From: Indibacter alkaliphilus LW1
GTDB taxonomy: Bacteria > Bacteroidota > Bacteroidia > Cytophagales > Cyclobacteriaceae
NCBI RefSeq assembly: GCF_000295935.2
Contig: NZ_ALWO02000052.1
Coordinates: 372,001 to 436,000, forward strand
Length of the DNA stretch: 64,000 nt
Direction of reading: 5' to 3'
Part shown: piece by piece, positions 1 to 8,844 of the stretch
How positions within the stretch are numbered: the stretch's first letter is position 1
Layout of the letters: each line of letters opens with the position of its first letter
Translations under genes and position numbers: made by a program
The notes under the pieces: generated by a model
Databases searched by the model: none
What the model was told of the DNA's origin: nothing
What the model saw: only the letters and a program-made list of their open reading frames with translations

Positions 1-123
1 AAAGAACATAAACTTTCTATCTTAAATATTGTCAAAGAATGTGGTCATGTTGTAAATGTAGAGCAGCCTGATGTGTTTAATCAGCTATCTTTACAATTTC
101 TTAAGAACCAAAATCACTCATAA
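1..123 (+). CDS. C-terminal end of an alpha/beta hydrolase (partial)
   Basis: The window opens inside a gene. Frame 1 is open from base 1 to a TAA at 121-123 and gives 40 residues. They contain CGHVVNVEQPDVFN, which matches the C-terminal region of alpha/beta-hydrolase-fold enzymes: the catalytic histidine sits in a GH motif followed by an E-x-P-x-x-F helix. Nucleophile and acid are outside the window, so the substrate cannot be named. The adaptor gene of the efflux operon starts 23 bases later on the same strand, so the two may be co-transcribed. A second stop (TAA) follows directly. Confidence 0.7.
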   Translation, partial: KEHKLSILNIVKECGHVVNVEQPDVFNQLSLQFLKNQNHS

Positions 124-146
124 TAAATTCTTTGTATCAGCCTAGA

Positions 147-1235
147 ATGAAAAAGCAAACGAAAATACTTCTTACAGTCGCTATCATCGCAGTGGTCGCG
201 GTTATTTTTATTTATCCTAGAAAGGACCAAATTTTTGGAAACGCATCTCAAGGTTCATCTTCTCCGACAGGTGGTACCGCAGGGGCCGGACAGGTGCTGC
301 CCGTCAATGTAGTTGAGCTAAGACCGGAAAGGCTAGAAAATAATCTTAGCGTCACAGGAACAGTTCTTCCTAATGAAACAGTAAATCTCAGGCCTGAGAT
401 TTCTGGTTTGGTTACCAAAATTGCTTTCCGTGAGGGAGAATTTGTCAAAAAAGGTACGCCTTTGGTTTACCTCAATGACGACGAACTCCGCGCACAATAT
501 CAAAGGTTGGAGTATACCAAAAAGCTCTTCGAAAGTCAGGAGAACAGACAAAAGCAATTGTTGGAAAAGGAAGCCATCTCGCAGGAAGAATACGACATTG
601 TCCTCAATCAGTTCAATACCAACCTGTCAGATATGAACCTGATCGAAGCGCAACTGAATAAAACAGTAGTAAGGGCGCCATTTGATGGTATCTTGGGGTT
701 ACGACAGGTATCTGAGGGCAGTGTAATCAGCACTACCGATGTCATCGCGAGTATAGTCAATATTGATCCTATCAAAATTGAATTTTCTATTCCTGAGCGC
801 TATGCCGGTATGGTGGAGCTGGGATCTAAGATCTTTTTCTCCAGTGAGGCCGGGGGGCAGCAGGTTGAAGGGACGGTCTATGCGTTTGAACCTACCATTG
901 ACAGTGGGACGAGAACGCTTAGGTTAAGAGCGACCAGTCCGAATAGAGATAGGAAATTCCTTCCAGGAATGTTCGTCAGGATAAAGTTTGTGCTAGGCGT
1001 TGAAGAAAATGCTTTTTTAGTGCCTGCTGAGTCTGTTGTACCGGAACTGAATGGTTATAAGGTGTTTGTCAGCAATGCTGAAGGAGTAGTAGAAGAAAAA
1101 CAGGTATCCATCGGTACCCGTACCGAAACGCAAGTACAGATAGTGGATGGATTGAAAGAAGGTGATCTCGTATTGACCACCGGTGTGTTGCAGGTAAGGA
1201 CAGGAATGACTGTCAATTATAATAAAATCAACTGA
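147..1235 (+). CDS. RND efflux periplasmic adaptor (membrane fusion protein)
   Basis: Adaptor subunit that links an inner-membrane RND pump to an outer-membrane channel. A frame with a TTG exists at 132, but ATG at 147 gives a proper N-terminus (MKKQTK, then one hydrophobic anchor at about residues 7-23), so 147 is chosen; 362 residues. The biotinyl-lipoyl-like halves lie at about residues 80-110 (PEISGLVTKI) and 175-195 (VRAPFDGILG), separated by a coiled-coil hairpin rich in Gln, Lys and Glu. Beta-barrel and membrane-proximal domains follow. There is no lipobox Cys, so it is anchored by the N-terminal helix. The pump gene follows after two bases. Substrate unknown. Confidence 0.93.
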   Translation: MKKQTKILLTVAIIAVVAVIFIYPRKDQIFGNASQGSSSPTGGTAGAGQVLPVNVVELRPERLENNLSVTGTVLPNETVNLRPEISGLVTKIAFREGEFVKKGTPLVYLNDDELRAQYQRLEYTKKLFESQENRQKQLLEKEAISQEEYDIVLNQFNTNLSDMNLIEAQLNKTVVRAPFDGILGLRQVSEGSVISTTDVIASIVNIDPIKIEFSIPERYAGMVELGSKIFFSSEAGGQQVEGTVYAFEPTIDSGTRTLRLRATSPNRDRKFLPGMFVRIKFVLGVEENAFLVPAESVVPELNGYKVFVSNAEGVVEEKQVSIGTRTETQVQIVDGLKEGDLVLTTGVLQVRTGMTVNYNKIN

Positions 1236-1237
1236 TT

Positions 1238-4200
1238 ATGGCGAGTTTATCTACCATCAGTATAAGAAGACCGGTTTTGGCTATGGTGATGTCCCTGGTC
1301 ATCCTATTGTTTGGTGCAATAGGTATCAGTCTTTTAGGGGTAAGGGAATTTCCAAGTGTTGACCCTCCTATCATCAATGTGAGGACCACTTACGTAGGTG
1401 CAAATGCGGATGTGATTGAAGCACAAATCACCGAGCCTCTGGAAGAGGCTATCAACGGAATTGCCGGAATTCGGTCTTTGACCTCTACCAGTAATGATGG
1501 TACGAGTAATATCACTGTGGAATTTGATGTGGGTGCAGATTTGGAGGCAGCTGCCAATGACGTGAGAGATAAAGTTTCCGGTGCTGTCAGAAGACTTCCT
1601 CCCGACACTGAGCCTCCTGTGGTTTCCAAAGCAGATGCTGATTCTCAGCCGATTGTTTTCCTCAATGTACAAAGCGATAGGAGGAGTCTTCTGGAGCTTT
1701 CCGATATCGCGAATAATATTTTTAAAGAAAGACTGCAAACCATCCCAGGTGTAAGTACTGTACAGATATGGGGCGAAAAAAGATATGCGATCCGTTTAAG
1801 GATTGACCCTTTGAAGATGGCCTCTTACGGCATCACGCCTACGGATGTTCTGAGCAAAGTACAGACTGAAAACGTGGAATTGCCTTCTGGAAGGATAGAG
1901 GGGTCTACTATCGAACTCTCGGTCAGAACAAAAAGTAGGCTGAATTCACCGCAGGAGTTCAATGACCTGATCATCAAAGAGGACCAGAATAATATTGTCC
2001 GGTTTCAGGATATAGGGAAGGCCGAGCTGGCCGCACTAAATGAAAGAACAGTTCTCAAAAGAGATGGGATTCCTATGGTCGGCGTGGTTTTGGTTCCCCT
2101 TCCGGGTTCCAATAATATTGAAATCGTTGATGAATTCTACAAGAGACTAGAAACCATCAAAAAAGATATCCCAGAAGATATTCAACTTGGGATAGGTTTT
2201 GATTCGACCAAGTTTATCAGAAGTTCAATCTCTGAAGTACAAGAAACTATTCTTATTGCCTTCCTCTTGGTAGTTTCCATTATTTTCTTGTTCCTGAGAG
2301 ACTGGAGAACCACATTTATTCCTGTTTTGACTATACCGATCTCTTTGGTAGGTGTGTTTTTCATTATGTATGTGATGGATTTTTCCATCAATGTACTGAC
2401 GCTATTGGGTATCGTACTTTCTATCGGTTTGGTGGTGGATGATGCCATTGTGGTATTGGAAAATATTTATGCCCGGATTGAAAAGGGTGAAAATCCGGAT
2501 AAGGCAGCTGAAAAAGGTGCCGAAGAAATCTTCTTTGCCGTAATAGCGACTACGGTAGCATTGGCCGCAGTATTCCTCCCGGTAATTTTCCTTACCGGAA
2601 CAACAGGTAGGCTGTTTAGGGAGTTTGGTATCGTGGTAGCAGGAGCTGTAATAATTTCCTCTTTTGTAGCTTTGACCATGACTCCAATGTTGAGTTCAAA
2701 ACTGCTGAAGAGAAGGGAAAAGCAAAATGCTTTTTACAATTTCACTGAACCGGTCTTTGTATGGCTCAATGAAAAGTACAATAACCTGCTTGCAGGTTTT
2801 ATGCAGATCAGATGGTTGGCCTTTGTGATTATAGCCGTGATGGGCTTTGGTATTTATCAGCTGTTCAACATCATCCCAACCGAGCTTTCGCCCATTGAAG
2901 ATAGGGGTGAGATGCGGGTAAATCTTACCGGTCCGGAAGGAGCGACCTTTGGATACATGGATAGGGTTCTTGACGAAATGACCCAGGATTTTATGGAGAA
3001 AATTCCTGAAGAGGAAAGAGAAGGTATCATTACGGTGACTTCTCCCGGATTCGGGACAGCAAGTACCAATTCAGGATTTTTAAGGCTGATCTTAAAAGAC
3101 GGATCTGAAAGAGATAGAACCCAACAGCAGATCTTTGATCAGGTTCAGGGAATGTTGAGAAATTATACTTCTGTCAGGGCTTTTGCCACACAGCCACCTT
3201 CCATTGGAGATAGAAGAGCGGGTCTTCCGGTACAGTATGTGCTTCAGGCTCCTACTATTGAGAAACTTAAGGATGTGATTCCTGAATTTATGGAGAAGGC
3301 AAATCAAAGTGAAATCTTCAGTTTTGCAGATATCAACCTGAAGTTTACAAAGCCAGAAATTGAAGTGGAAATAGACAGGGAAAAAGCAAGAAACATTGGC
3401 GTATCTGTTCAGGAGATTGCTAGAACCCTGCAGCTTTCATATTCAGGGCAAAGATTCGGTTACTTCATCATGAATGGAAAGCAATATGAAGTAATCGGAG
3501 AGATGCAGTTGGAAGATAGAAATGAACCTATCAACCTGAGAATGCTTTATGTCAGAGCTGAAAATGGGGAGTTAATCCAGATGGATAATCTGGTTACGAT
3601 CAGGGAAAAAAGTACTCCGCCTCAGTTGTATAGATTCAATAGATTTGTAAGTGCGACAGTTTCTGCTTCACTTGCTCCTGGTTATACCATTGGAGCAGGA
3701 TTGGATGAAATGGACAGAATAGCAGCGGAAGTACTGGATGAATCATTCAGTACTGATTTGGCGGGCCTTTCCAAGGAATTTAGGGACAGTTCAAACTCTT
3801 TGATATTTGCATTCCTATTTGCCCTCATCCTGATTTACTTGGTTCTTTCAGCACAGTTTGAAAGTTTCTTGGACCCATTGACTATTATGTTTACAGTGCC
3901 ATTGGCATTGTTTGGAGCCTTGTTCTCACTTTGGCTCTTTGACTTTACATTGAATATTTTCTCCCAGATCGGGATCATCATGCTCATAGGATTGGTAACC
4001 AAAAACGGTATCCTGATCGTGGAATTTGCCAATCAACGTAAAGCCCAGGGTATGAGTATTGACGAAGCAATTGAAGGAGCGGCGGCAGCGAGGTTTAGAC
4101 CTATCCTGATGACCAGTTTGTCCACTATTCTCGGGATCCTTCCTATTGCCTTGGCTTTAGGTGCCGGTGCCGAAAGCCGTGTTCCGATGGGCGTTGCCGT

Positions 4201-4303
4201 AATAGGTGGTCTGGCATTCTCCACTATCCTGACACTATTCGTGATTCCGGCGATTTACACATTTTTAACCTCCAAAAAAGGAAGACTAGCTAGAGTACAA
4301 TGA
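1238..4303 (+). CDS. RND multidrug-type efflux pump, inner-membrane permease (HAE1 family)
   Basis: Proton-driven RND transporter of 1021 residues, the normal length for the AcrB/MexB-like HAE1 family. The sequence shows TM1 near the N-terminus, a large periplasmic loop, the central TM2-TM6 block at about residues 335-490, a second periplasmic loop, and TM8-TM12 at the C-terminus. The TM4 proton-relay pair is present as Asp401-Asp402 in GLVVDDAIVVLEN. The repeated-half signature is seen again in LIGLVTKNGILIVEFAN. The gene begins two bases after the adaptor and overlaps the channel gene by four bases (ATGA). Typical members export drugs, bile salts or lipids; substrate not deducible here. Confidence 0.95.
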   Translation: MASLSTISIRRPVLAMVMSLVILLFGAIGISLLGVREFPSVDPPIINVRTTYVGANADVIEAQITEPLEEAINGIAGIRSLTSTSNDGTSNITVEFDVGADLEAAANDVRDKVSGAVRRLPPDTEPPVVSKADADSQPIVFLNVQSDRRSLLELSDIANNIFKERLQTIPGVSTVQIWGEKRYAIRLRIDPLKMASYGITPTDVLSKVQTENVELPSGRIEGSTIELSVRTKSRLNSPQEFNDLIIKEDQNNIVRFQDIGKAELAALNERTVLKRDGIPMVGVVLVPLPGSNNIEIVDEFYKRLETIKKDIPEDIQLGIGFDSTKFIRSSISEVQETILIAFLLVVSIIFLFLRDWRTTFIPVLTIPISLVGVFFIMYVMDFSINVLTLLGIVLSIGLVVDDAIVVLENIYARIEKGENPDKAAEKGAEEIFFAVIATTVALAAVFLPVIFLTGTTGRLFREFGIVVAGAVIISSFVALTMTPMLSSKLLKRREKQNAFYNFTEPVFVWLNEKYNNLLAGFMQIRWLAFVIIAVMGFGIYQLFNIIPTELSPIEDRGEMRVNLTGPEGATFGYMDRVLDEMTQDFMEKIPEEEREGIITVTSPGFGTASTNSGFLRLILKDGSERDRTQQQIFDQVQGMLRNYTSVRAFATQPPSIGDRRAGLPVQYVLQAPTIEKLKDVIPEFMEKANQSEIFSFADINLKFTKPEIEVEIDREKARNIGVSVQEIARTLQLSYSGQRFGYFIMNGKQYEVIGEMQLEDRNEPINLRMLYVRAENGELIQMDNLVTIREKSTPPQLYRFNRFVSATVSASLAPGYTIGAGLDEMDRIAAEVLDESFSTDLAGLSKEFRDSSNSLIFAFLFALILIYLVLSAQFESFLDPLTIMFTVPLALFGALFSLWLFDFTLNIFSQIGIIMLIGLVTKNGILIVEFANQRKAQGMSIDEAIEGAAAARFRPILMTSLSTILGILPIALALGAGAESRVPMGVAVIGGLAFSTILTLFVIPAIYTFLTSKKGRLARVQ

Positions 4304-5646
4304 AAAAAATAATTGGTTTACTTTCCTTATTATGCCTGTGCTTTCATGTAGCGCATGCGCAGGATTCTGGTAACATTGATCTGGAAGAAGCGATCTTGAT
4401 TGGTCTTGACAATAACTTCGGAGTGAAGATTGCCAGAAATGATCAGGTCATTGCAGAAAGAGAAGCTAGAATTACCAGGGGAAGTCTCTTGATGCCTATA
4501 ATTGATGCTACTTTCTTAAGATCGTATACTATTGACGATGTAACTCAGCAATTTGCAAATTCTGAACAACCTAATTTCATTCCCAACGCGACATCAAATA
4601 ATGAAAATTATGCTCTAATTGCAGGCTATGGTTTAAGACCGGAGGCAATTTACACGATGAAAATCATGGGTAAGCTGGCGGAAGTGAGTGAGTTGGAAGC
4701 CAAAGTAATGGTGGAAAATACCGTTGCGGGTATCGCAACTGCTTATTATCGCTTGGTTTTGGAAATTCAGCGGCAAAAGGTCCTTGAAACCACTTTGGAA
4801 CTTTCTCAGTCACGACTGGATATTGCTCAGGCCCGTTACGAACTTGGTGGGGCAGGAAGAAGGGATTTTCTAACTGCTCAAGTGGATTACAACGCAGATA
4901 AATCTTTATTGGTAAATCAGGAACTGGCGATTAAAAATGCCAGAATCAATTTCAATGAGTTATTGGCCCTTTCACCAGGAACCAATCTCGAGGTGAACGA
5001 TACCATCATAGTGCAGAATAACCTTGTCTTGGATGACCTGGTAGAAAATGCTTATATCAACAATAAGCAGTTTCTTATAGCCCAGAGAAATAAAAATGTT
5101 GCCTACCTGACATTGAGAGAAACTCAAGCGTCAAGATTGCCTTTTATTAATTTCAATGCAAGTTATAATAACAGCAGATTGGAAGCGCAGGCCGGTATTC
5201 TTCTTTTCAATCAGAGGGAAGGTTTCAATTACGGATTGACAGCAGGATTCAATGTTTTCAATGGATTTGCTCTCAATAGACGGATTCAAAATGCCAAAGT
5301 ACAAAGAGTGAATGCGGAATATGCTGTTCAGCAGTTTGAAATACAGTTGGCTTCGGACATTCAAAGGGCATATAATATTTACAATACCAACATGCAATTA
5401 CTTGATATTGAGTTTGCCAACTATCAAGTAGCAACGGAGAGTGCAGATATCGCTTTGGAAAGGTTCAGATTGGGGATTGCAGATTACCTGCAGTTCAGAG
5501 ATGCCCAGGTGAACTTGTTGACTGCTCAAGACAGGTTGATTACAGCTCTTTATAATATCAAAGAAATGGAAATCGAACTGATGAGGTTGTCGGGTAGAAT
5601 TTTTTATCAAAACGGATCAGAACAGTTTTCTCTGAATTTAAAGTGA
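4300..5646 (+). CDS. TolC-like outer-membrane efflux channel
   Basis: Outer membrane factor of the tripartite pump, 448 residues. It has a Sec signal peptide (cleavage probably after HVAHA at about residue 20) and two repeats of the OEP fold: long alpha-helical barrel segments (for example IQRQKVLETTLELSQSRLDI at about 150-170) alternating with outer-membrane beta segments (for example LPFINFNASYNNS). The start ATG overlaps the stop of the RND pump, so translation is coupled and the three proteins should be made together. No strong intrinsic terminator follows directly; the downstream region is a structured repeat element. Confidence 0.93.
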   Translation: MKKIIGLLSLLCLCFHVAHAQDSGNIDLEEAILIGLDNNFGVKIARNDQVIAEREARITRGSLLMPIIDATFLRSYTIDDVTQQFANSEQPNFIPNATSNNENYALIAGYGLRPEAIYTMKIMGKLAEVSELEAKVMVENTVAGIATAYYRLVLEIQRQKVLETTLELSQSRLDIAQARYELGGAGRRDFLTAQVDYNADKSLLVNQELAIKNARINFNELLALSPGTNLEVNDTIIVQNNLVLDDLVENAYINNKQFLIAQRNKNVAYLTLRETQASRLPFINFNASYNNSRLEAQAGILLFNQREGFNYGLTAGFNVFNGFALNRRIQNAKVQRVNAEYAVQQFEIQLASDIQRAYNIYNTNMQLLDIEFANYQVATESADIALERFRLGIADYLQFRDAQVNLLTAQDRLITALYNIKEMEIELMRLSGRIFYQNGSEQFSLNLK

Positions 5647-5698
5647 TTAGGTCTACACAAAGCTAAGAGGCCAAGGCTCGCAAAGGGAATTTGAAGCT

Positions 5699-5716
5699 TC
5701 TCCGCCTCGGCGGAGA
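5699..5716. repeat. Perfect 8-bp-arm palindrome downstream of the efflux operon
   Basis: TCTCCGCC, two bases, then GGCGGAGA, 53 bases after the efflux operon stop. There is no U-run, so it is not a classical intrinsic terminator. It may be a 3'-end stabilising hairpin or part of the repeat element that begins just downstream. Confidence 0.5.
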
Positions 5717-5736
5717 TGCATGATGTGGTTTTGCGT

Positions 5737-6056
5737 CATTCTGAGATTTTGAAACTGACATTTAACGAAAGGGAGTGACATCTGCAGACCCGTCATTCTG
5801 AGTTACTAAAATTGGTATTTACAGAAAGGAAATGACAGTTGGTGTACGTCATCCTGAACCGGAGCTTGCGGAGGTGAAGGATCTCCTCTATTTTGGGAGA
5901 CTCTCCCTTCGTCAGAGTGATGTACGTTTCTGTCAAGGGTAGCGGAGCTTGCGGAGTCGAAAGCCTGTCCCGCAGCATTGCGGGGCATCTCCTGCACTCA
6001 AGGCAAAGAGACTCCCCGAAACAATTGGGGCAGGCTTTCGCTTCACTCAGAGTGAC
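5737..6056. repeat. Structured intergenic repeat element (REP/MITE-like)
   Basis: Non-coding stretch built of related modules. GTCATTCTGAG occurs at about 5738 and 5792 and GTCATCCTGA at about 5850, with the reverse form CTCAGAGTGACG at about 6045-6056. Two copies of CGGAGCTTGCGGAG lie at about 5860-5873 and 5943-5956. A long stem-loop pairs 5958-5971 with 6027-6040 (14 bp, one G-U), and a small perfect hairpin CCCGCA-GCAT-TGCGGG sits at 5969-5984. Both strands contain short open frames here, but their sequence is explained by the repeats. This design is typical of extragenic palindromic elements scattered in many Bacteroidota genomes; copy number cannot be seen from one window. Confidence 0.6.
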
Positions 6057-6200
6057 GATCCCTACCTATCATCAGGACAAGTTCTGCGCAGATTCAAATT
6101 CCTCGTATTTTTATTTAAATCTGTTCCTGTAAGACTTTGGTATATAATTTGTTAAAGGAGTCCCTTGGATCATCAAATCCGTAATTTCGGATACAAATGC

Positions 6201-7601
6201 ATGAGGAAAACCCTTTTCACGATTACATATTTATTGATTTTCACAATCTTCGGAGTACAGTGTACTTTTTTTGAAAGAGAGATCAAGAAGGAGAATTTTT
6301 GGGAAAATCCTGTAAGCTTTGACCTGGATGAGATTGTAAAAAGAGGCTATATCAGAGCAGTTGTCGATAATTCCTCCACCAGTTATTATATCTACAGAGG
6401 AAGAAGAATGGGTTATGAGTTTGAAATGCTCAGAAACCTAGCTTCAAGCCTCGGAGTAAGGTTACACTTGATCGTAAAATCTGACATCAATGAGGCTTTT
6501 TATCTTTTGAATAGAGGCAAAGCGGATATTATAGCCATGAATCTGGAGGTGACCGAGGAAAGGAAGCAATACGCTGCTTTTACGGAACCTTTAGGGCAAA
6601 TGGGAACGGTGCTCGTTCAAAAGAACAGAAACAGCAGGGTTACTGATTTTAAGGATCTGGATAACAAAATAATACATATCCGAAAAGACGCAGTATACAA
6701 AGCTCAATTATGCGCGCTTCAAAAGGAACAGGGGATTTCTCTGGCTATTATAGAAGAAAAAGGAGATAGTGAATATTTTGTCAATAAGGTTGTCAAAAAT
6801 GAGATAGACTTCACTGTGGTGGACAGAGTAGTAGGCTTGGTCAACGCTACCTATTACGAAGATTTGGACGTTTCCCTAGAAGTCAGTCCTAAATCAGACG
6901 TGGCCTGGGCTGTAAGAACAAACGCATTGGACTTGCAATCCACCATCAATGATTGGTTAGCTCAGAAAAACAAGACGGGCTATATTAACATGCTCTATGC
7001 TAAGTATTTCCAAAATTCCAAAAACAGTTATTTCAGAAGTAATAGTCCTTTTTCTTCTGTGGGGGGAAACAATATTTCTCCATTTGACGGTCTGATACAA
7101 AAAGGCGCAGAATCATTGGGCTGGGATTGGAGGTTATTGGCATCCTTGGTTTATAAGGAATCAAGATTTGATACCACTGCCACTTCTTATGCCGGGGCAG
7201 TTGGATTACTTCAGCTGATGCCCGTGACCTTGGAGAGATTTGGTGTGGAAGACCCCCATGATCCTTTGCAAAGCCTAATGGGTGGAGTTAATTACCTCAG
7301 GTATTTAGATAAGTTTTGGAGGGAAAGGATTCCTGAGACCAATGAGCGAATCAAAGTAATATTAGCCTCATACAATATTGGCCATGGTCATGTGGAGGAT
7401 GCCTGGAAACTTGCCATCAAGTATGGTAAGAATCCGCAGAATTGGGAGAGTATAGCCCATTTTCTCAAACTCAAATCAGACCCTGAATATTATAAAGATC
7501 CAGTGGTAAACCTAGGCTTTGCAAAAGGCCATTTGGCTGTCAATTATGTGGATGATATTATGATTCTGTATGATTCCTATAGGGTGTTGATCGAACCGTA
7601 A
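6201..7601 (+). CDS. MltF-like membrane-bound lytic murein transglycosylase (lipoprotein)
   Basis: Two-domain peptidoglycan lyase, 466 residues. ATG at 6201 is preferred over an in-frame TTG at 6165 because it places a short basic n-region and hydrophobic core before the lipobox-like GVQC. Residues about 45-270 are a periplasmic solute-binding (SBP_bac_3) domain; residues about 300-460 are an SLT transglycosylase domain. The catalytic glutamate is Glu320 in YKESRFD, followed by AVGLLQLMP and the late SLT motif ASYNIGHGHV. E. coli MltF has the same order, with the binding domain modulating the lytic domain. It is expected on the periplasmic side of a membrane in wall remodelling. It stands alone. 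Confidence 0.92.
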   Translation: MRKTLFTITYLLIFTIFGVQCTFFEREIKKENFWENPVSFDLDEIVKRGYIRAVVDNSSTSYYIYRGRRMGYEFEMLRNLASSLGVRLHLIVKSDINEAFYLLNRGKADIIAMNLEVTEERKQYAAFTEPLGQMGTVLVQKNRNSRVTDFKDLDNKIIHIRKDAVYKAQLCALQKEQGISLAIIEEKGDSEYFVNKVVKNEIDFTVVDRVVGLVNATYYEDLDVSLEVSPKSDVAWAVRTNALDLQSTINDWLAQKNKTGYINMLYAKYFQNSKNSYFRSNSPFSSVGGNNISPFDGLIQKGAESLGWDWRLLASLVYKESRFDTTATSYAGAVGLLQLMPVTLERFGVEDPHDPLQSLMGGVNYLRYLDKFWRERIPETNERIKVILASYNIGHGHVEDAWKLAIKYGKNPQNWESIAHFLKLKSDPEYYKDPVVNLGFAKGHLAVNYVDDIMILYDSYRVLIEP

Positions 7602-7959
7602 ATTATTTGATAGTGATGGATATTCACTTTGTGATATTGGTGGATATTTGATTGAAGTACAGTAGAAATATGAGTGAAACCAGAGCTTTAGCGAAGGTCC
7701 TGAGAGCAGAGCGATTCGGAATAAATAGAAATATAGTAGGGACGGGAGCTTTAGCGTTGGTCCTGAAAAAACATTTTTTCTTTCATGATTTTCAGCTTTC
7801 TTACCAGTAGAACCTTAATAGTGATATAAACCTATGATTTCAAGCCAATATCAATAAATTTCTAATATCAATCAGTATCTGAATTTCCAAAAATGACCTT
7901 TCTATTAGTGTTGGGTCTGATTGGAGAAAACCCTTATACTTTTCTTTAATCCATTTGAG
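7602..7959. other. Intergenic region without a gene
   Basis: About 360 bases between the transglycosylase stop and a terminator hairpin. No convincing coding frame is present on either strand. It is AT-rich and contains two copies of a 21-bp extragenic repeat (7683-7703 and 7746-7766) and several short repeats of the type AATATCAAT. Confidence 0.5.
7683..7766. repeat. Two direct copies of a 21-bp extragenic repeat
   Basis: GAGCTTTAGCG, two variable bases, then GGTCCTGA occurs at 7683-7703 (variable AA) and 7746-7766 (variable TT), 63 bases apart. The GGAGCTT core also resembles modules in the 5737-6056 element. It is probably part of a dispersed intergenic family; function unknown. Confidence 0.5.
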
Positions 7960-7986
7960 CTCCCCTGTGATTAGGGGAGTTTTTTT
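7960..7986 (+). terminator. Intrinsic terminator, plus strand
   Basis: CTCCCC (7960-7965), an eight-base loop, GGGGAG (7974-7979) and a seven-T run. It is oriented for rightward transcription from the transglycosylase gene and overlaps the stop codon of the leftward methyltransferase gene, so it insulates the convergent pair. Confidence 0.8.
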
Positions 7987-8692
7987 ACGCCGAATACAAT
8001 ACAAAAACTGTCGGGATCTTATGTAAATCGATTTTCACCCTTTTCCAATCCTGTACTGATTTGGTCTGGATCATTTCGTCTGAGCCTGTCAGGTTTTTGG
8101 CAATGCACAATTGGGTATCCGGTCTTAAAGTGTCTACCAAGTCAGTAAGAAGGTGATTGTTACGAAAAGGCGTCTCCATAAAAATCTGGGTCATGCGGTT
8201 TTTCAGAGACTCAGCCTCTAGGGTTTTGATCGCCTGTATCCTTTCTTTCTTTTGAATGGGCAGGTAACCATGAAATGCAAAAGACTGCCCATTGAAACCC
8301 GATCCCATCAATGCCAAAAACATGGAGCTCGGTCCGCTCAGTGGCACTACCTGAATGTCATGCTGATGTGCAAATGTCACCGCTAGGGAACCCGGATCTG
8401 CAATACCGGGGCAACCTGCTTCAGAAATTACTCCTATATCTTTTCCTTCAAAAATGGGCTGCATGATTTTTTCCAGTTCTACCGGCTTGGTCTTTTTATC
8501 CAAAATTTCAAAGTTCAGGTTCTCAATGGTAAGTCCCAACCTTAGGCTACTGATGTATCTTCTGGCAGTCCTGACATTTTCAACCAAGAAATATTGGGTT
8601 TGAGAGATAACTTCTTTTACCTGCGGACTGATAACATCCGTGGTATTTTCTGCAAGCACGTTGGGTATAAGATAGAGTTTGCCTTTTGCCAT
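7985..8692 (-). CDS. RsmI-family SAM-dependent methyltransferase (tetrapyrrole methylase fold)
   Basis: Member of the COG0313/RsmI group of SAM-dependent methyltransferases, 235 residues. The N-terminus KGKLYLIPNVL replaces the usual P-x-G-N-L-x-D motif. GVISEAGCPGIADPGS and VPLSGPSSMFLALMGSGF are the conserved SAM- and substrate-site motifs of the fold, and METPFRNN is the later family motif. It is shorter than E. coli RsmI (286 residues, 2'-O-methyl C1402 of 16S rRNA), and Bacteroidota often encode a short paralogue as well as true RsmI. The rRNA target is therefore an inference. It is monocistronic and converges on the terminator at 7960-7986. Confidence 0.85.
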   Translation of the reverse strand: MAKGKLYLIPNVLAENTTDVISPQVKEVISQTQYFLVENVRTARRYISSLRLGLTIENLNFEILDKKTKPVELEKIMQPIFEGKDIGVISEAGCPGIADPGSLAVTFAHQHDIQVVPLSGPSSMFLALMGSGFNGQSFAFHGYLPIQKKERIQAIKTLEAESLKNRMTQIFMETPFRNNHLLTDLVDTLRPDTQLCIAKNLTGSDEMIQTKSVQDWKRVKIDLHKIPTVFVLYSA

Positions 8693-8844
8693 AATCTGAT
8701 TAATAAACTACAAAGATGCTTAAAAAAATGTAAAGCAAAGATTCTACACTGATTGATGGCCAGCTGATTCAAATGAATTACACTATTGGACAGATGGTTT
8801 CGGTAATTTTCTCTAAATTTTAGCTTGAAATCACCTTAACCTTT

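Noticed and set aside
5806-6155. Several overlapping open frames of 60-80 codons on both strands
   Set aside because: They lie within the structured repeat element, and their apparent coding sequence is made of its inverted and direct repeats; no start context or family features.
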